Shown: piece by piece, positions 1-13,685 of the stretch | How the letters are laid out: each line of letters opens with the position of its first letter | Numbering within the stretch: position 1 is the stretch's first letter | DNA from: an uncultured Pseudomonadota bacterium | GTDB lineage: Bacteria; Pseudomonadota; Gammaproteobacteria; Burkholderiales; Methylophilaceae | Assembly (NCBI GenBank): GCA_903833595.1 | Contig: CAILFU010000013.1 | Span: 1-32,617 of the forward strand | DNA length: 32,617 nucleotides | Direction of reading: 5' to 3' | Made by a program: the position numbers and the translations under genes | The notes under the pieces: generated by a model | Databases searched by the model: none | Told to the model about the DNA's origin: nothing | Seen by the model: only the letters and a program-made list of their open reading frames with translations

Positions 1-1769
1 AAATACTCACCAGTGAGCGAGTTAGGATTAGCCAACACTTCAGCAGGGGTCCCTTGCGCGACAATTTGTCCGCCATGCTCACCAGCACCTGGACCAATAT
101 CCACCACATAATCAGCGGCCAAAATGGCATCATGATCATGTTCCACCACAATCACACTATTACCAATATCGCGTAAACGTTTAAGCGTTTCTAATAAGCG
201 ATCATTGTCACGCTGATGCAAACCTATCGACGGTTCATCTAATACATACATCACACCCGTTAAACCACTACCGATTTGACTGGCTAAACGAATACGTTGT
301 GCTTCACCGCCAGACAAGGTTTCTGCAGAGCGCGAAAGCGATAAATATTCCAAACCCACATTGGTTAAAAATTTAAGGCGGTTACCAATCTCTTTGACAA
401 TCTTATCCGCAATCGCCAACTTAGCCCCAGTTAATTCAAGTGATTCAAAGAAAGTAAGCGCTAACTTTAGCGGTACTTCACAGACCTCATGAATGTTCTT
501 ATTCCCCACTTTTACATGACGCGCTTCTTTGCGTAAACGGGTGCCAGCACAATCTGGGCAGCTTTGAGAATTTAAGTATTTCGCCAGTTCTTCACGCACG
601 GTTTGTGAATCCGTTTCGTGATAACGGCGTTTTAGATTATTTAAAATACCTTCAAAAGCGTGGGTTTTTTCAAAGAAAGCGCCCCGTTCATTCAAATATT
701 TAAAGGGCATCAATTCTTTGCCGCTGCCATTGAGTAATACTTTTTGAATGTACTCTGGCAATTTCTCAAATGCGGTATCAAGGTCAAAGTTATAGTGCGT
801 GGCGATGCTAGCCAACATTTGAAAATAAAATTGATTACGCCTATCCCAGCCCTTAATTGCACCGGCAGCCAATGATAAATGGGGAAATGCAACGACACGT
901 TTAGGGTCAAAAAAGTTAATGTTGCCTAAGCCATCGCAGGTTGGGCAAGCGCCCATGGGGTTGTTAAATGAAAATAAGCGCGGCTCAAGTTCTGCAAGTG
1001 AATACTCGCAAGCAGGGCATGCAAACTTGGCTGAGAACAGATGCTCTTTGTCGGTATCCATTTCTAGTGCAATGGCTTTACCCTCAGCTAAACGTAATGC
1101 CGTTTCAAAAGATTCAGCAATACGCTGCTTCATGTCTTGTTTTACTTTGATACGATCAACCACCACCTCGACACTATGCTTAGTGGTTTTGGTCAACTGT
1201 GGCAAAGCATCCATTTCAAAAATCTTGCCATCGATGCGCAAACGTACAAAACCTTGTGCTTTTAGCTCTTCAAACAAATCAAGTTGCTCGCCTTTACGGT
1301 TACTGACTACTGGCGCCAATATCATGAGCTTGGTTTCTTCAGGTAGCATCAACACATGATCGACCATTTGGCTAACGGTTTGTGCTTCTAGTTTAATACC
1401 ATGTTCTGGGCATTCTGGATCACCTGCGCGGGCGTACAAAAGACGTAAGTAGTCATGAATCTCTGTCACGGTGCCCACGGTAGAACGCGGATTGTGTGAA
1501 GTGGATTTTTGCTCAATGGAAATTGCGGGCGATAAGCCTTCAATCAAATCAACATCTGGCTTATCCATGCGCGCTAAAAACTGACGGGCATAAGCCGATA
1601 GCGATTCCACATAGCGGCGCTGACCTTCTGCATACAAGGTATCAAAGGCAAGTGAAGACTTACCAGATCCTGACAAACCGGTAATCACCACCAACTGATT
1701 ACGTGGAATATCTAGCGATATATTTTTTAAATTGTGCGTGCGTGCACCGCGTATTTTTATGAATTCCAT
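1..1769 (-). CDS. uvrA: Excinuclease ABC subunit UvrA, N-terminal ~589 aa (3' end truncated by window start)
   Basis: Minus-strand reading from ATG at 1769..1767: [23 protein letters not shown]..., Walker [15 protein letters not shown], zinc-finger stretch [10 protein letters not shown], and [20 protein letters not shown] at the window edge, which matches mid-protein UvrA. Not in the ORF track, presumably because no stop lies in the window. Confidence 0.97.
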   Translation of the reverse strand, partial: MEFIKIRGARTHNLKNISLDIPRNQLVVITGLSGSGKSSLAFDTLYAEGQRRYVESLSAYARQFLARMDKPDVDLIEGLSPAISIEQKSTSHNPRSTVGTVTEIHDYLRLLYARAGDPECPEHGIKLEAQTVSQMVDHVLMLPEETKLMILAPVVSNRKGEQLDLFEELKAQGFVRLRIDGKIFEMDALPQLTKTTKHSVEVVVDRIKVKQDMKQRIAESFETALRLAEGKAIALEMDTDKEHLFSAKFACPACEYSLAELEPRLFSFNNPMGACPTCDGLGNINFFDPKRVVAFPHLSLAAGAIKGWDRRNQFYFQMLASIATHYNFDLDTAFEKLPEYIQKVLLNGSGKELMPFKYLNERGAFFEKTHAFEGILNNLKRRYHETDSQTVREELAKYLNSQSCPDCAGTRLRKEARHVKVGNKNIHEVCEVPLKLALTFFESLELTGAKLAIADKIVKEIGNRLKFLTNVGLEYLSLSRSAETLSGGEAQRIRLASQIGSGLTGVMYVLDEPSIGLHQRDNDRLLETLKRLRDIGNSVIVVEHDHDAILAADYVVDIGPGAGEHGGQIVAQGTPAEVLANPNSLTGEY

Positions 1770-1908
1770 TATGCTTTTACTAAAGACTCAGTTAATTTTT
1801 GGGCAACCTGCTAATATACCTACTTTTACAAAATTAGCTTATATAATTTACATGTCAGCAACAAAAAACAAATCTGGCGACCTATTTAAAACTGTTGAAT
1901 CTCTAAAC

Positions 1909-3327
1909 ATGACAGCCGAAGATAACACCGCATCACCAGACAAAATGACCCCGATTGAATTACGTGCCACCACCAGCTTGGCTGCTATTTACGGCTTACG
2001 CATGTTTGGCATGTTTTCTATTTTGCCGATTTTTGCAATTTATGCCTCGTCGTTTCCTGAACACCCTAGCGCATTTATGATTGGTCTCGCCTTTGGTGCC
2101 TACGGCTTAACCCAAGCGCTATTCCAGCTACCTTTTGGCATGGCCTCAGATCGATTTGGGCGCAAGCCCATGATTTACTTAGGTCTCACAATTTTTGCCG
2201 TTGGCAGCATGATGGCAGCGCTTGCCATGAATATAGAAGGCATGATTATTGGTCGGGCTATTCAAGGGGCTGGCGCAGTTTCTGCGGTAGTCACCGCCTT
2301 ACTAGCAGATTTAACTCGTGATGAAAATCGCACCAAAGCCATGGCAACCATAGGTGCTACGATTGGCATTGCTTTTGCAGTTTCACTGATAGGCGGGCCT
2401 TTACTTAACCAATGGATAGGCGTGCCAGGTATATTTTTTATGACCGCGCTTTTAACTTTGGCTGCTATGGCCGTGGTGAAGTTTGTAGTACCCGACCCTA
2501 TACACAGCCACTATCATTCAGATGCTAGTGCCGCGCCTGCCAAGCTCAAAGATGTACTTAAAAATGGGCAGTTATTACGCCTCAATTATGGTATTTTTGC
2601 CTTACATGCTGCGCAAATGGCAATGTTCGTCGTGGTGCCATTTGCCATCAGTAAAGCAAGTGATATGAATGTTAACCAGCATTGGACGATTTATTTGCCA
2701 GTGCTGTTAGCCTCTTTTGCATTTATGGTACCCGCCATTATTTATGCTGAAAAACAAGCCAAAATGAAACAGGTGTTTGTGGCGGCGGTGGCCACCATGC
2801 TATTAGCACAACTGGTTTTTGCTGGGTCTATTCAGCACTTTTGGGGTATTGTGTTTTCACTGACCTTATACTTTATTGCATTTAATGTACTAGAAGCCTC
2901 ATTGCCCTCCATCATCAGCAAAATGGCGCCTGCTGCTGCTAAGGGCACCGCCATGGGCGTATACAACACCGCACAATCGCTAGGCATATTTGTAGGAGGC
3001 GCCATGGGTGGTTATTTATCACATCGCTTTGGTTTTGCCAGTGTCTTCATTTTTTGTAGCGTCATGATGCTTTTATGGCTAATATTAGCGTATTCGATGC
3101 AGGCACCTCCGGCAGTTAAAACCAAGATGTACAGCATGGATGAAGCGACCGTTGAGCTCACTGCTGACCAAGCAAAAAAACTAAAAAACAAATTAAGTAA
3201 GCTTGCCGGTGTATTAGAAGCGGTGGTGTTGCCACAAGAGCGTACCGTAATTTTAAAAGTAGATACAAAAATATATAACATGCAAGATTGGGACGAAACC
3301 AAAGTGCATCAACTATTGAGGGGGTAA
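1909..3327 (+). CDS. MFS transporter, YajR-like, with C-terminal cytosolic YAM-like domain
   Basis: ORF 1732..3327; start chosen at ATG 1909 ([36 protein letters not shown]) because 1732 would overlap uvrA. MFS motif [14 protein letters not shown]-terminal segment [40 protein letters not shown] resembles the YajR YAM domain. Confidence 0.88.
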   Translation: MTAEDNTASPDKMTPIELRATTSLAAIYGLRMFGMFSILPIFAIYASSFPEHPSAFMIGLAFGAYGLTQALFQLPFGMASDRFGRKPMIYLGLTIFAVGSMMAALAMNIEGMIIGRAIQGAGAVSAVVTALLADLTRDENRTKAMATIGATIGIAFAVSLIGGPLLNQWIGVPGIFFMTALLTLAAMAVVKFVVPDPIHSHYHSDASAAPAKLKDVLKNGQLLRLNYGIFALHAAQMAMFVVVPFAISKASDMNVNQHWTIYLPVLLASFAFMVPAIIYAEKQAKMKQVFVAAVATMLLAQLVFAGSIQHFWGIVFSLTLYFIAFNVLEASLPSIISKMAPAAAKGTAMGVYNTAQSLGIFVGGAMGGYLSHRFGFASVFIFCSVMMLLWLILAYSMQAPPAVKTKMYSMDEATVELTADQAKKLKNKLSKLAGVLEAVVLPQERTVILKVDTKIYNMQDWDETKVHQLLRG

Positions 3328-3329
3328 AA

Positions 3330-3833
3330 ATGGCATCAGTCAATAAAGTAATTTTAGTCGGTAATTTAGGCCGTGATCCTGAAGTAAGATTCATGCCAAA
3401 TGGCGAAGCCGTGTGTAACTTTAGTATTGCCACGACCGATAGCTGGAAAGATAAAGCCGGCGCAAAACAAGAGCGCACCGAATGGCACAATATTGTGATG
3501 TATCGCAAACTGGCTGAAATTGCGGGTGAATATCTCAAAAAAGGTCGTCCAGTCTATGTAGAAGGTCGTTTGCAAACACGCAAATGGCAAACCAAAGAAG
3601 GCCAAGATCGTTACACCACAGAAATCATTGCAGACCAAATGCAAATGTTAGGTGGTCGTGATGGCGCTGGATCAAATGCTAGTTACGATGGCGGCATGGA
3701 CCAAAGCAGTGGCGGTGACGACTACAATCAAGCACCTGCGAGTCAAGCTTCTGCAAAACCAGCAGCGCCAGCGGCGAAGCCTGCTGCGAGTGGTTCAGGG
3801 TTTGATGATTTTGAGGACGACATTCCTTTTTAG
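3330..3833 (+). CDS. ssb: Single-stranded DNA-binding protein
   Basis: [39 protein letters not shown]..., acidic C-terminal tip [10 protein letters not shown]-like gaggggg upstream of ATG 3330. Confidence 0.97.
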   Translation: MASVNKVILVGNLGRDPEVRFMPNGEAVCNFSIATTDSWKDKAGAKQERTEWHNIVMYRKLAEIAGEYLKKGRPVYVEGRLQTRKWQTKEGQDRYTTEIIADQMQMLGGRDGAGSNASYDGGMDQSSGGDDYNQAPASQASAKPAAPAAKPAASGSGFDDFEDDIPF

Positions 3834-3859
3834 AATTTACCAATATTAACATTGTAAAC

Positions 3860-3900
3860 AAACCCCCTAGGTATTATATATCTAGGGGGTTTTTGTTTTT
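3860..3900 (+). terminator. Rho-independent terminator downstream of ssb
   Basis: aaaccccctag-gtattatatat-ctagggggttttt: near-perfect GC-rich inverted repeat followed by a T-tract. Confidence 0.9.
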
Positions 3901-4018
3901 AAAATCTAGCTATCGTTAAAATCCGCATAAAAGCTAGATGGTATTACGATGACGGCTGGTATATTGTGCTGATTATCGTCTATAATTCATCACAATTCCC
4001 TTTGGACGGTAGCGACTC

Positions 4019-5344
4019 ATGACTTCTAATTCCGAGCCTTCAATTCTGTTTTCTGGCCTCATTGCCTCAAGGTCAAAGTACTGGTTGTGGAGACGTCAGA
4101 TAGCCACCATTGCCATCGGCTTACTGGTCGTAGCCATTGCTATTTGGTTTAGCAAAGCCCGCTCACCCGACCCAACAGTTGCAGCTATCCAGCAACCCTC
4201 TGTCAAATCCAGCGACAATTTACCTAATTCAACACCTGTCGTGATTGCGCCGGTGCGTCGTGGTAACTTTGATGTCAACTTGCTGGCCATTGGCACCGTG
4301 ACACCGCTCAATGCCGTTGAGGTTTATGGTCGAGTTGATGGGCAAATTGTCAGTATCGATTTCAAAGAAGGGCAAATGGTTAAAGCGGGTGATCTTTTGG
4401 CTAAAATAGATCCACGGCCCTTTGAAGTGCAACTAACATTGGCCAATGGGCAATTAGCGCGTGACCAAGCTTTGCTTGATAATGCGCAAGCTGATCTTAC
4501 GCGCTATCACACATTGCTTGCACAGGACTCCATTTCACATCAGTTAGTCGACACACAAGAAACGCTAGTACGCCAATATAAGGCGGCAATACAGGCTGAT
4601 CAGGGTGGCATCGACAATGCAAAACTACAACTCTCACATACTAAAATCATTGCGCCCATTAGTGGACGCGTGGGTCTACGTCAGATAGATTCAGGCAATA
4701 TGGTGCGCGCCTCAGGTGCCAAAGGGATTGTGGTCATTACACAATTACAGCCAATTTCTGTGGTATTTACTGCACCAGAAGACGCCTTACCCCAAGTGAT
4801 GAAGCTATTGGGGTCAGCTCAGATTACTGTCAACGCCTACGACCGTAGCCAACAGCAAAATCTCGGCAAAGGTTTTTTGCTAGCGGCTGATAATAAAATT
4901 GATCCGGCAACAGGCACCATTAAGCTCAAAGCAGAATTTCCCAATAGCGACGGCGCGCTGTTTGCTAACCAGTTTGTGAATGTGAAAATGCCAGTTGAAA
5001 CCCTAGCTAAAGCCATACTCGTGCCAACGGCAGCTATTCAGCGTGGTTCAGCAGGTACTTTCGTCTATGTGGTTAAGGATGATCAAACGGTGGTGGTAAC
5101 CCCCATCAAAACTGGCCCCTCACAAGGTGACATTACCGTAGTCAATAGCGGCATCACAACCGGCAGTATGGTAGTGATTGATGGCGCTGACAGGTTACGT
5201 GAAGGGGCGAAGATTAAAGCGATTGTGCGTGACACCCCGATTGCCGCAGCAAACAGTGGGTCGCACAACGGTGTAAGAAATAATTCACATACACAAGACC
5301 CGCTCATCTGGTCACGTGATCTAAGCTCAAGGCCATCTACGTAA
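4019..5344 (+). CDS. RND efflux periplasmic adaptor (MFP), MdtA/MuxA-like
   Basis: [40 protein letters not shown] lipoyl/hairpin motif, [20 protein letters not shown]; upstream of two RND genes. Confidence 0.93.
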   Translation: MTSNSEPSILFSGLIASRSKYWLWRRQIATIAIGLLVVAIAIWFSKARSPDPTVAAIQQPSVKSSDNLPNSTPVVIAPVRRGNFDVNLLAIGTVTPLNAVEVYGRVDGQIVSIDFKEGQMVKAGDLLAKIDPRPFEVQLTLANGQLARDQALLDNAQADLTRYHTLLAQDSISHQLVDTQETLVRQYKAAIQADQGGIDNAKLQLSHTKIIAPISGRVGLRQIDSGNMVRASGAKGIVVITQLQPISVVFTAPEDALPQVMKLLGSAQITVNAYDRSQQQNLGKGFLLAADNKIDPATGTIKLKAEFPNSDGALFANQFVNVKMPVETLAKAILVPTAAIQRGSAGTFVYVVKDDQTVVVTPIKTGPSQGDITVVNSGITTGSMVVIDGADRLREGAKIKAIVRDTPIAAANSGSHNGVRNNSHTQDPLIWSRDLSSRPST

Positions 5345-5351
5345 TTCGCCC

Positions 5352-8300
5352 ATGAATCTTTCGCGTCCGTTCATTTCTCGACCAGTAGCGACGTCGCTAC
5401 TGATGGTGGCGATTCTACTGGTTGGCTTATTCGCTTACCGAGTCATTCCTGTCTCCGCCTTACCTCAATTCGATTACCCTACAATACAAGTAGTCACCTT
5501 GTATCCAGGGGCGAGTCCAGAGATGGTAACTTCGACCATTACCGCGCCACTAGAGCGCCAATTCGGCAGAATGCCAGGATTGAAGGAAATGTCTTCGACC
5601 AGCTCGGATGGTGCATCGGTGATTACACTGCAGTTTAACCTAGAGTTAGCGCTGGACATAGCCGAGCAAGATGTGCAGGCCGCCATCAATGGTGCTGTCA
5701 ATTTACTGCCTGCTGATTTACCGCAATTACCGATTTATAGCAAAATAAATCCTGCCGACCCCTCCATTTTAACCCTAGCGCTTACCTCACAAACACTGCC
5801 ATTACCTGCCGTACAAAAATTGGCAGAATCTAGACTGACAGCAAAAATTTCTCAATTACCCGGCGTTGGCTTAGTCAGTATCAGCGGGGGTCAGCGCCCA
5901 GCCATTCGCATTCAGGCTAATCCAAAAGCACTTGCCGCTTACAATTTATCGCTTGAAGATGTACGCATCGCTGTAAACAATGCCAACTCTAATCAAGCTA
6001 AAGGGGGGTTTGACGGCCCAACACAAGCCTCTACACTGAACTCGAATGACCAACTAAAATCGGCAGATGAATTTCTAGCCATGATTGTGACCTACCGCAA
6101 CGGTGCGCCAGTGCGTTTGGCAGATGTCGCCAACGTGGTTGATGGCGCTGAAAATAATAAACTGGCAGCATGGGGCAATGAATCACTCGCGCTAATTATC
6201 AATGTCCAACGCCAGCCTGGTGCAAACGTCATTGAAGTAGTCGATCGCATTAAACAACTATTGCCAGCGTTACAATCAACGCTTCCGCCAGCCGTCAATG
6301 TCACCATTCTGACCGACCGTACCCAAACCATACGCGCCTCAGTACATGATGTTGAGTTTGAGCTGATACTATCAGTTGGTTTAGTGGTAATGGTGATATT
6401 CTTATTTCTACGCAACCTATCTGCCACCATTATCCCTAGCGTGGCGGTGCCGCTATCACTCGTCGGCACTTTTGCCGCCATGTACTTAGCTGGTTTTTCA
6501 ATCAACAATCTCACGCTCATGGCGCTCATTGTAGCGACTGGCTTTGTGGTCGATGATGCCATTGTCATGATTGAAAATATCATGCGCTACATTGAAGCCG
6601 GTGAACCGCCCATGCAGGCCGCCCTCAAAGGCGCTAAGCAAATTGGTTTTACCATCATCTCACTGACGGTTTCGCTGGTCGCGGTATTGATTCCGCTCCT
6701 ATTTATGGGTGATGTAATCGGGCGATTATTTCACGAATTTGCGGTGACCTTGTTGGTCGCAATACTTATTTCGGCAGTGGTATCGCTTACCCTAACGCCT
6801 ATGATGTGTGCACGCCTATTACATCATGTACCAGAAGCGCAGCAAGGGCGCTTCTTTTTAGCTAGCGGCGCTTGGTTTGATCGTATGACCGTGCGCTATG
6901 GGCAAATGCTGCAATGGGTATTTGATCGACAAGCGTTAACGCTAGTTGTGGCGGGGCTGACACTGGCGCTCACTGTATTACTCTATATCATTATTCCTAA
7001 AGGGTTTTTTCCAATCCAAGATACCGGTGCAATCCAAGGTATCTCACAAGCACCTACCAGCATTTCTTTTAGCGCCATGTCGGAACGCCAACAGGCATTA
7101 GCCCGCGTCATACTTCGTGACCCTGCGGTTGAAAGTCTGTCTTCTTTCATCGGCGTAGAGGGCAATAATCCAACCCTTAACAGCGGGCGTTTTCTCATCA
7201 ATTTAAAACCATTAGCACAGCGCGATGGCAATGCCAGCGAAGTGATTCAGCGCTTGCAAACCTCACTGGCTGAAGTTGAGGGAATTAAGCTATATATGCA
7301 GCCTGTGCAAGACCTCACCATTGAAGATAAAATTAGTCCGACTCAGTACCAAATTTCATTGGAAGATGCTGATGCAGAGGTGTTGCGCGTCTGGGTACCA
7401 AAACTAGTAGAACGGTTACGCGCTTCAACGCAATTATCTGAAGTAGCCAGCGATCAACAAGAAGGCGGTTTGCAAGCCCACGTAGAAATAGACAGAGCGC
7501 TTTCTGCGCGTTATGGCATTACAGCAAGTGACGTAGATAACACCTTATACAACGCTTTTGGACAACGACAAGTACTCACGCTATTTACGCCAACCAATCA
7601 ACAACGCGTTATTCTTGAAGTCAATCCCGAGTTCCGTAACAGCATCAACGCCCTAGATAGCTTGCATATCAGCACCCTTAATGGCGGCGCCAGTATGACT
7701 GCGTCTAATTTATCACGGCAAATTCCACTGTCATCAATTGCACGGGTGAGTGAGCGTACTACACCGTTGCTGATTACGCGCGCTGGGCAATTCCCAGCCA
7801 GCACGATTTCTTTCAATCTAACGCCTGGCACTTCGTTGGATGAAGCAATTAAAGTAGTCGAGGCGGCGCAACAAGAACTGGCATTACCCGCCAGTACCCA
7901 ATTAAAATTTCAAGGCGCTACTTTGGCATTTAAGGCTTCACTGGCCAACCAGTTATGGTTAATTTTGGCCGCCATCGTTATTGTCTATATTGTCTTGGGT
8001 GTGCTCTATGAAAGTTATATACACCCCATCACTATATTATCTACCCTACCCTCAGCGGGTATTGGCGCCTTACTCGCCTTGATGCTGTCTGGCCATGATC
8101 TCAATGTGATTTCGATTATTGGGATAATTCTACTCATCGGTATCGTCAAGAAAAATGCCATTATGATGATTGATTTTGCGCTTGAAGCGCAACGTGAGCA
8201 GGGTTTAGCCCCGCGTGACGCAATCTATCAGGCCTGCTTATTGCGCTTGCGCCCGATTATGATGACAACCATGGCAGCCTTACTTGGCGCACTACCGCTC

Positions 8301-8465
8301 ATGCTGGGTTGGGGCGTAGGTTCAGATTTGCGCCATCCTTTGGGCATTACCTTAGTAGGCGGTTTAATTGTCAGTCAGATGCTCACGCTATTTACCACAC
8401 CGGTCATCTATCTCGCTTTTGAGCGTTTAGCACATCGTGTATCGGCCATGAGAAATGAACTTTAG
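5352..8465 (+). CDS. RND efflux inner-membrane transporter, MdtB/MuxB-like
   Basis: 1037 aa HAE1-family: [49 protein letters not shown]4 [16 protein letters not shown]10 [14 protein letters not shown]. Confidence 0.95.
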   Translation: MNLSRPFISRPVATSLLMVAILLVGLFAYRVIPVSALPQFDYPTIQVVTLYPGASPEMVTSTITAPLERQFGRMPGLKEMSSTSSDGASVITLQFNLELALDIAEQDVQAAINGAVNLLPADLPQLPIYSKINPADPSILTLALTSQTLPLPAVQKLAESRLTAKISQLPGVGLVSISGGQRPAIRIQANPKALAAYNLSLEDVRIAVNNANSNQAKGGFDGPTQASTLNSNDQLKSADEFLAMIVTYRNGAPVRLADVANVVDGAENNKLAAWGNESLALIINVQRQPGANVIEVVDRIKQLLPALQSTLPPAVNVTILTDRTQTIRASVHDVEFELILSVGLVVMVIFLFLRNLSATIIPSVAVPLSLVGTFAAMYLAGFSINNLTLMALIVATGFVVDDAIVMIENIMRYIEAGEPPMQAALKGAKQIGFTIISLTVSLVAVLIPLLFMGDVIGRLFHEFAVTLLVAILISAVVSLTLTPMMCARLLHHVPEAQQGRFFLASGAWFDRMTVRYGQMLQWVFDRQALTLVVAGLTLALTVLLYIIIPKGFFPIQDTGAIQGISQAPTSISFSAMSERQQALARVILRDPAVESLSSFIGVEGNNPTLNSGRFLINLKPLAQRDGNASEVIQRLQTSLAEVEGIKLYMQPVQDLTIEDKISPTQYQISLEDADAEVLRVWVPKLVERLRASTQLSEVASDQQEGGLQAHVEIDRALSARYGITASDVDNTLYNAFGQRQVLTLFTPTNQQRVILEVNPEFRNSINALDSLHISTLNGGASMTASNLSRQIPLSSIARVSERTTPLLITRAGQFPASTISFNLTPGTSLDEAIKVVEAAQQELALPASTQLKFQGATLAFKASLANQLWLILAAIVIVYIVLGVLYESYIHPITILSTLPSAGIGALLALMLSGHDLNVISIIGIILLIGIVKKNAIMMIDFALEAQREQGLAPRDAIYQACLLRLRPIMMTTMAALLGALPLMLGWGVGSDLRHPLGITLVGGLIVSQMLTLFTTPVIYLAFERLAHRVSAMRNEL

Positions 8466-11400
8466 TGCGCCCTTCATCAGCCGACCAGTCGCCACCACAC
8501 TAGTAACCGTTGGCCTAATACTAGTGGGTGTGGCAGCATTAAAATTGCTGCCCATCTCGCCCTTGCCACGGGTAGATATTCCCACCATTAAAGTCTCGGC
8601 ATCGCTACCGGGTGCTAGCCCAGAAACCATGGCAGCGGCCGTCACTACCCCGCTCGAACGTTCGCTTGGGCGCATCGCCGGCATCACAGAAATGACCTCA
8701 AGTAGTGCGCTAGGAGCAACGCGCATTGTGTTGCAGTTTAATCTCGACCGCGACATCAACGGCGCAGCACGAGATGTACAAGCTGCACTAAATGCCGCTC
8801 AAAGTGCATTGCCACCAGAAATGCCAAGTAAGCCTGCTTATCGCAAGGTGAATCCATCCGACGCACCGATTATGATATTAAGTCTGACCTCAGCCTCGAT
8901 GACGCAAGGTCAGTTATATGATGCAGCTTCTACGATTGTTGCCCAAAAACTATCGCAACTCAAAGGCGTGGGTGACGTTGAAATTGGCGGCGGCGCTTTG
9001 CCTGCGGTGCGCGTTGATCTAAACCCCAATGCATTACAACAATACGGCATAGGCTTAGATGATGTGCGTAAAGCGATTTCAAATGCCAACTCTAACCGCC
9101 CACAAGGTGGCTTAGAAGATGGTAGCGGACATTGGCAAGTGTCATCTAATGGGCAGGTGCGTGATGCGGCCCACTATGCCGCCGTCATTATTAAATATCA
9201 AAACGGCGGCGCTGTTCAATTGGCCGACATCGCCAACGTGGCCAACTCCATAGAAGATGTACGTACCGCCGGGTTAACCAATGGCCAGCCCGCAATATTG
9301 GTGGTCATTAAGCGTGAGGCTGATGCGAATATCATCGACACCGTAGGTCGTATTAATCAAGTATTACCCACATTACAAGCATCCATTCCGGCTGCCATAG
9401 ACCTTACCGTCGCCATGGAGCGCACTAGCACGATACGCGCCTCCATCCGTGACGCTGGCTATACGCTGATGTTTGCCGTGTTACTGGTGATTTTAGTGGT
9501 GCTGATGTTCTTGCGTAATGGCCGTGCCGCACTCATCCCTATTGTTGCCGTGCCTGTCTCACTGATAGGCACGTTTGCCGCCATGTATATGTTGGACTAT
9601 AGCCTGAATACCCTATCACTCATGGCGCTGACGATTGCTGTCGGCTTTGTGGTTGATGACGCTATCGTCGTGCTGGAAAATGTTTCGCGACACATTGAAA
9701 ATGGTATGGCGCCCAATGAGGCGGCTTATATTGGTGCTAAGGAAGTGGGGGTGACCGTATTAAGTATGACCTTGGTCATTATTGCGGTGTTTATTCCCAT
9801 GCTACTCATGGGGGGCTATGTAGGTCTGTTCATACGTGAATTTGTGGTCACGCTAGTTGTGGCTATTTTAATTTCGCTCGTTGTTTCACTGACAACCGTC
9901 CCCATGATGTGCGCCTATTTGCTCAAACCAAGTGACCCCATACAAGCACGACACACCTTTTACCAGTGGAGTGAAGGCATCTTTGATAAGCTATTACAGG
10001 CCTATAAGCTTAGTCTCACTTGGGCGCTCAAGCATGCCTCCCTAACCATGCTGGCGCTACTGGTCACGGTATGTTTGAATATTTTTCTATATGTAACGAT
10101 TGCTAAAGGATTTTTTCCAGACCAAGACACCGGACAACTCACCGGACAAATTCAGGCTGATCAAAGCGTGTCTTTCCAATTAATGCAAAAAAAACTAACC
10201 GCTTTTATTAATATCATTCGCACAGATCCAGCTGTTAAAACAGTCGTGGGTTACACGGGCGGTGGCGGACAACGCAATTCAGCATCACTGTTTATCAGCT
10301 TGAAACCGCTATCCGAAAGACAAGAAAATGCTAATACAGTCATCGCGCGCTTACGCGAAAAATTAGCCTATGAGCCAGGGGCCACATTAATCCTCAAGCC
10401 CGTACAAGACATTCGCATTGGGGGTCGTCAAAGCCGCTCATCCTATGAATACACCATACAAGCAGACGACCTTGACCTATTGCACCGCTGGGAACCCATC
10501 ATCCGGCGTGCCATGGCAAAAGTACCAGAATTACTCGATCTTGACTCTGATGTGCAAGATAATGGCCTACAAACAACACTGGCCATAGACCGCGATGCAG
10601 CAGCTCGCTTAGGTATCAGCGCAAAACAAATAGATAGCCTACTTAACAATGCCTTTACCCAGCGCCCTGCCTCAACCATTTATCAATCACTCAACCACTA
10701 TCAAGTGGTGATGGGGCTTGCACCTGAATACACACAATCCCCTACGGCGCTCGATCACTTGTTTGTCAGCAGTTCAGATGGGCATCAAATACCGCTCTCT
10801 ATGGTGGCTTCTTATAAACAAACCGAAGCATCGTTGCAAGTGAATCATCATTCACAATTTGCCGCCACTACCATCTCCTTTAATTTACCTAAAGGCGTGT
10901 CACTCTCTAAAGCCACTCATCTAATTGATGATGCTCTACAGGATATAGGCATGCCCACTTCTGTACGCGGCAGTTTCCAAGGCTCGGCTAAAGCGTTTAG
11001 AGAAATGTTAGACAATCAACCCATCTTAATTCTGGCCGCTTTTTTAAGCTTGTATATCGTGCTTGGCATGCTGTACGAAAGCTTAATTCACCCACTAACC
11101 ATACTCTCTACCCTGCCGTCTGCTGGGGTGGGTGCATTGCTAGCGCTCATGTTGTTTCAAACGGGTTTTAGCGTCATTGCTATGATAGGGATCTTTATGC
11201 TGATAGGGATTGTCATGAAGAATGCCATCATGATGATAGACTTTGCGCTTGATACACAACGCAAGTCGTCAGCAAGCCCTGAAGAGGCGATATTTGAAGC
11301 CTGCTTATTACGTTTTAGACCCATCTTAATGACTTCCTTAGCTGCATTACTTGCCTCTATTCCACTGGCATTAGGTCACGGTGATGGTGCAGAAATGCGT

Positions 11401-11583
11401 CAGCCCTTAGGGATTGCAATTGGTGGCGGGCTGATTATGAGTCAGCTACTCACGCTCTATACCACCCCCGTCGTTTATCTTTACCTAGACCGATTTAGCT
11501 CTTGGATAGGTAATCTGTTTAAGCGCCAGTCTAACCACTATGCCACGCATCCAACAAATGTCGTGGTAGACTCAATATCATGA
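8455..11583 (+). CDS. RND efflux inner-membrane transporter, MdtC/MuxC-like
   Basis: 1042 aa; [61 protein letters not shown]; overlaps the preceding RND gene by 11 bp. Confidence 0.95.
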   Translation: MNFSAPFISRPVATTLVTVGLILVGVAALKLLPISPLPRVDIPTIKVSASLPGASPETMAAAVTTPLERSLGRIAGITEMTSSSALGATRIVLQFNLDRDINGAARDVQAALNAAQSALPPEMPSKPAYRKVNPSDAPIMILSLTSASMTQGQLYDAASTIVAQKLSQLKGVGDVEIGGGALPAVRVDLNPNALQQYGIGLDDVRKAISNANSNRPQGGLEDGSGHWQVSSNGQVRDAAHYAAVIIKYQNGGAVQLADIANVANSIEDVRTAGLTNGQPAILVVIKREADANIIDTVGRINQVLPTLQASIPAAIDLTVAMERTSTIRASIRDAGYTLMFAVLLVILVVLMFLRNGRAALIPIVAVPVSLIGTFAAMYMLDYSLNTLSLMALTIAVGFVVDDAIVVLENVSRHIENGMAPNEAAYIGAKEVGVTVLSMTLVIIAVFIPMLLMGGYVGLFIREFVVTLVVAILISLVVSLTTVPMMCAYLLKPSDPIQARHTFYQWSEGIFDKLLQAYKLSLTWALKHASLTMLALLVTVCLNIFLYVTIAKGFFPDQDTGQLTGQIQADQSVSFQLMQKKLTAFINIIRTDPAVKTVVGYTGGGGQRNSASLFISLKPLSERQENANTVIARLREKLAYEPGATLILKPVQDIRIGGRQSRSSYEYTIQADDLDLLHRWEPIIRRAMAKVPELLDLDSDVQDNGLQTTLAIDRDAAARLGISAKQIDSLLNNAFTQRPASTIYQSLNHYQVVMGLAPEYTQSPTALDHLFVSSSDGHQIPLSMVASYKQTEASLQVNHHSQFAATTISFNLPKGVSLSKATHLIDDALQDIGMPTSVRGSFQGSAKAFREMLDNQPILILAAFLSLYIVLGMLYESLIHPLTILSTLPSAGVGALLALMLFQTGFSVIAMIGIFMLIGIVMKNAIMMIDFALDTQRKSSASPEEAIFEACLLRFRPILMTSLAALLASIPLALGHGDGAEMRQPLGIAIGGGLIMSQLLTLYTTPVVYLYLDRFSSWIGNLFKRQSNHYATHPTNVVVDSIS

Positions 11584-12938
11584 CAGTGACTATTAAAAAC
11601 CAACTCTTACGCGCACTTATTCTTTTAAGCATCAGTATGCTCAGTACGGCTTGCAAAGTAGTGGGGCCTGATTATGTCCGCCCAGAAATCAAGGCGCCAG
11701 TAGCCTACAAAGAAGCGGCGTTATCCACTCCCACAGAAACACCGGCTAAGCATATCGAAGATCACTGGTGGACACTCTATGGAAACGACGAGCTTGATCA
11801 GTTGATTGGGCAAGTCGAGTTACAAAATTACTCACTACAAGCTGTTGAAGCTAGAACAAGGCAAGCAAGAGCACTGGCAGACATTGCTAAGGCAGCCCAA
11901 TCGCCAACAGTCGTGGCGGGTGGACAAAACGATTTAGGAATTCTAGCCAGTTGGGAGATTGATCTGTGGGGTCGCGTTAAGCGCAATATTGAGGCCAGTG
12001 GCGCCACGGCAGAGGCCAGTGTGGACGATCTGGCGGCAATGAAACTATCCCTACAAGCGCAGTTGGCGCAAAACTACTTTAACTTACGCGTGCAAGATGC
12101 CGAAATTCATTTATTACAAGACACAACAGCAGCTTATGAGCGATTATTAAAGGTGACGCAAAATCAATATGCGGTAGGCGTAGCGGATCGAAGCAATGTG
12201 TTGCAAGTACAAACGCAGCTCAATATTGCACAGTCACAGATACAAGAAGCACGCGCAAGCAGAGCACAATTAGAACACGCTATTGCAGTATTAATAGGCA
12301 AGGCACCGGCTGATTTTTCTATTGCAGCCGGCTCCATCACAACCAATGTTCCTGAAGTTCCCGCGACCTTACCAGCCGATTTATTACTAAGACGTCCTGA
12401 CATTGCCGCCGCTGAACGAAGGGTAGCTGCCGCTAGCGCAAAAATTGGCGAAGCTGAGGCCGCTGGTTACCCCTCACTTGATTTGTTTGCAGGGGTAAGC
12501 ATTCGTAAAGGCCTACTAGGTGGTGCTAAAGTATTAGCGCCCTTATATTCTAACGGCGCAACACAAGCTAATCGCAGTCAAGCCTCGGCAGCCTATGATG
12601 AGGTTGTTGCAGACTATCAGCAGACAGCGCTCAATAGCTTTCGCGAGGTAGAAGACAATCTAGCAACCCTACAATCACTTAGCACGGCCGCTGACAACAA
12701 AGCCGAAGGGCTAAAAGCGGCACGTGAATCACTGACCATTATGAATAACCAACAACAGGTCGGCATCATTAATCATCATGCCATGATGATGGCACAAACC
12801 ACTGCACTTGATGGTGAAAAAGCTGGTTTAGATATACTAGCTAAGCGCTTAACAGCCAGCGTGAGCTTAATCAAAGCATTAGGGGGTGGATGGCAATCTG
12901 CCGTAGACACAGCAGACATTCCAGCAGCAACAAAGTAA
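11580..12938 (+). CDS. RND outer-membrane factor lipoprotein (NodT/OprM/OpmB family)
   Basis: Lipobox [69 protein letters not shown] overlap with the upstream RND gene. Confidence 0.93.
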   Translation: MTVTIKNQLLRALILLSISMLSTACKVVGPDYVRPEIKAPVAYKEAALSTPTETPAKHIEDHWWTLYGNDELDQLIGQVELQNYSLQAVEARTRQARALADIAKAAQSPTVVAGGQNDLGILASWEIDLWGRVKRNIEASGATAEASVDDLAAMKLSLQAQLAQNYFNLRVQDAEIHLLQDTTAAYERLLKVTQNQYAVGVADRSNVLQVQTQLNIAQSQIQEARASRAQLEHAIAVLIGKAPADFSIAAGSITTNVPEVPATLPADLLLRRPDIAAAERRVAAASAKIGEAEAAGYPSLDLFAGVSIRKGLLGGAKVLAPLYSNGATQANRSQASAAYDEVVADYQQTALNSFREVEDNLATLQSLSTAADNKAEGLKAARESLTIMNNQQQVGIINHHAMMMAQTTALDGEKAGLDILAKRLTASVSLIKALGGGWQSAVDTADIPAATK

Positions 12939-12968
12939 AACCCTTAGCTGCCGCTTATCGTTAAACTA

Positions 12969-13511
12969 TTACCAAGCGACGGTTGCTTCTATACCGGCAC
13001 CTTTACTATCAGCCCAAGGGACTAGTTGCACTTTATTATTAAAAGCATCTGTAAAAAACCAGCCACTAGCACTACCCATTGCCGCACCGGCTGCTGCATC
13101 GTACCAATGATGCTTTTTAGCAGCCACGCGAGCAGATGCAGTTAATGTAGCCAATGCATAAGCAGGCATACCCACTTCCCAACCATAGCGCTTGTACATA
13201 GTGGTTGCTGAAGCAAACGCGATAGCAGAATGCCCAGACGGGAAGCTATTATTATCACTATGATCTGGACGTTCTTCGTGAACGACAGCCTTACCTAACA
13301 GCGAGATTCCTTCCGCTGTACCCAAACTATAAGCTGCTTCACGTGCGCCTTCCCAGTCGTCCTTGACTACCGGTAATACCAATGCTGTGCTAGCTAGCGT
13401 AATGGCAGTCACATCACTGATGTTGGCCCAAGTTTTATTGCTAGCCGCATTAACTGCTGGGCTAGCAATAAGCGATAGCGACAATGTTGCAATTAAAAAA
13501 TGAGATTTCAT
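12969..13511 (-). CDS. Secreted PAP2-family phosphatase
   Basis: Signal peptide MKSHFLIATLSLSLIASPAVNA; PAP2 motifs KAVVHEERP, FPSGHS, ARVAAKKHHWYDA. Confidence 0.88.
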   Translation of the reverse strand: MKSHFLIATLSLSLIASPAVNAASNKTWANISDVTAITLASTALVLPVVKDDWEGAREAAYSLGTAEGISLLGKAVVHEERPDHSDNNSFPSGHSAIAFASATTMYKRYGWEVGMPAYALATLTASARVAAKKHHWYDAAAGAAMGSASGWFFTDAFNNKVQLVPWADSKGAGIEATVAW

Positions 13512-13685
13512 AATTCACCTCTTTATAGTAATGCCTACTTGCGACAGCAATTACAATATAAAATACTGCTACCAAACCTGATAGTATGACTTTGAGCTTT
13601 ATTCAAATTAGTGTCAATAGGGCTTTTCAGCCGTCTAATAACAATTGATATCCTATTGATAGAAAATTTTAATTAATGCCATTTT

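Noticed and set aside
919-1359. Plus-strand 146-aa ORF in the track (also 968..1150 and 1496..1684)
   Set aside because: Antisense to clearly coding uvrA; composition looks like a shadow frame and no domain is recognisable.
1732-1908. N-terminal extension of the MFS ORF from 1732
   Set aside because: Would overlap the divergent uvrA start (1769) and adds a non-conserved leader; ATG 1909 (or 1852) is more plausible.
3158-3861. Alternative-frame and antisense ORFs around ssb (3158-3538, 3366-3644, 3652-3849, 3679-3861)
   Set aside because: Overlap the unambiguous ssb gene and look like shadow ORFs.
6092-6583. Minus-strand 163-aa ORF and other minus ORFs inside the RND operon (5474-5701, 6983-7231, 7598-7831, 8427-8759, 10443-10679, 12164-12403)
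   Set aside because: Fully antisense to conserved RND/OMF coding sequence; no recognisable protein features.
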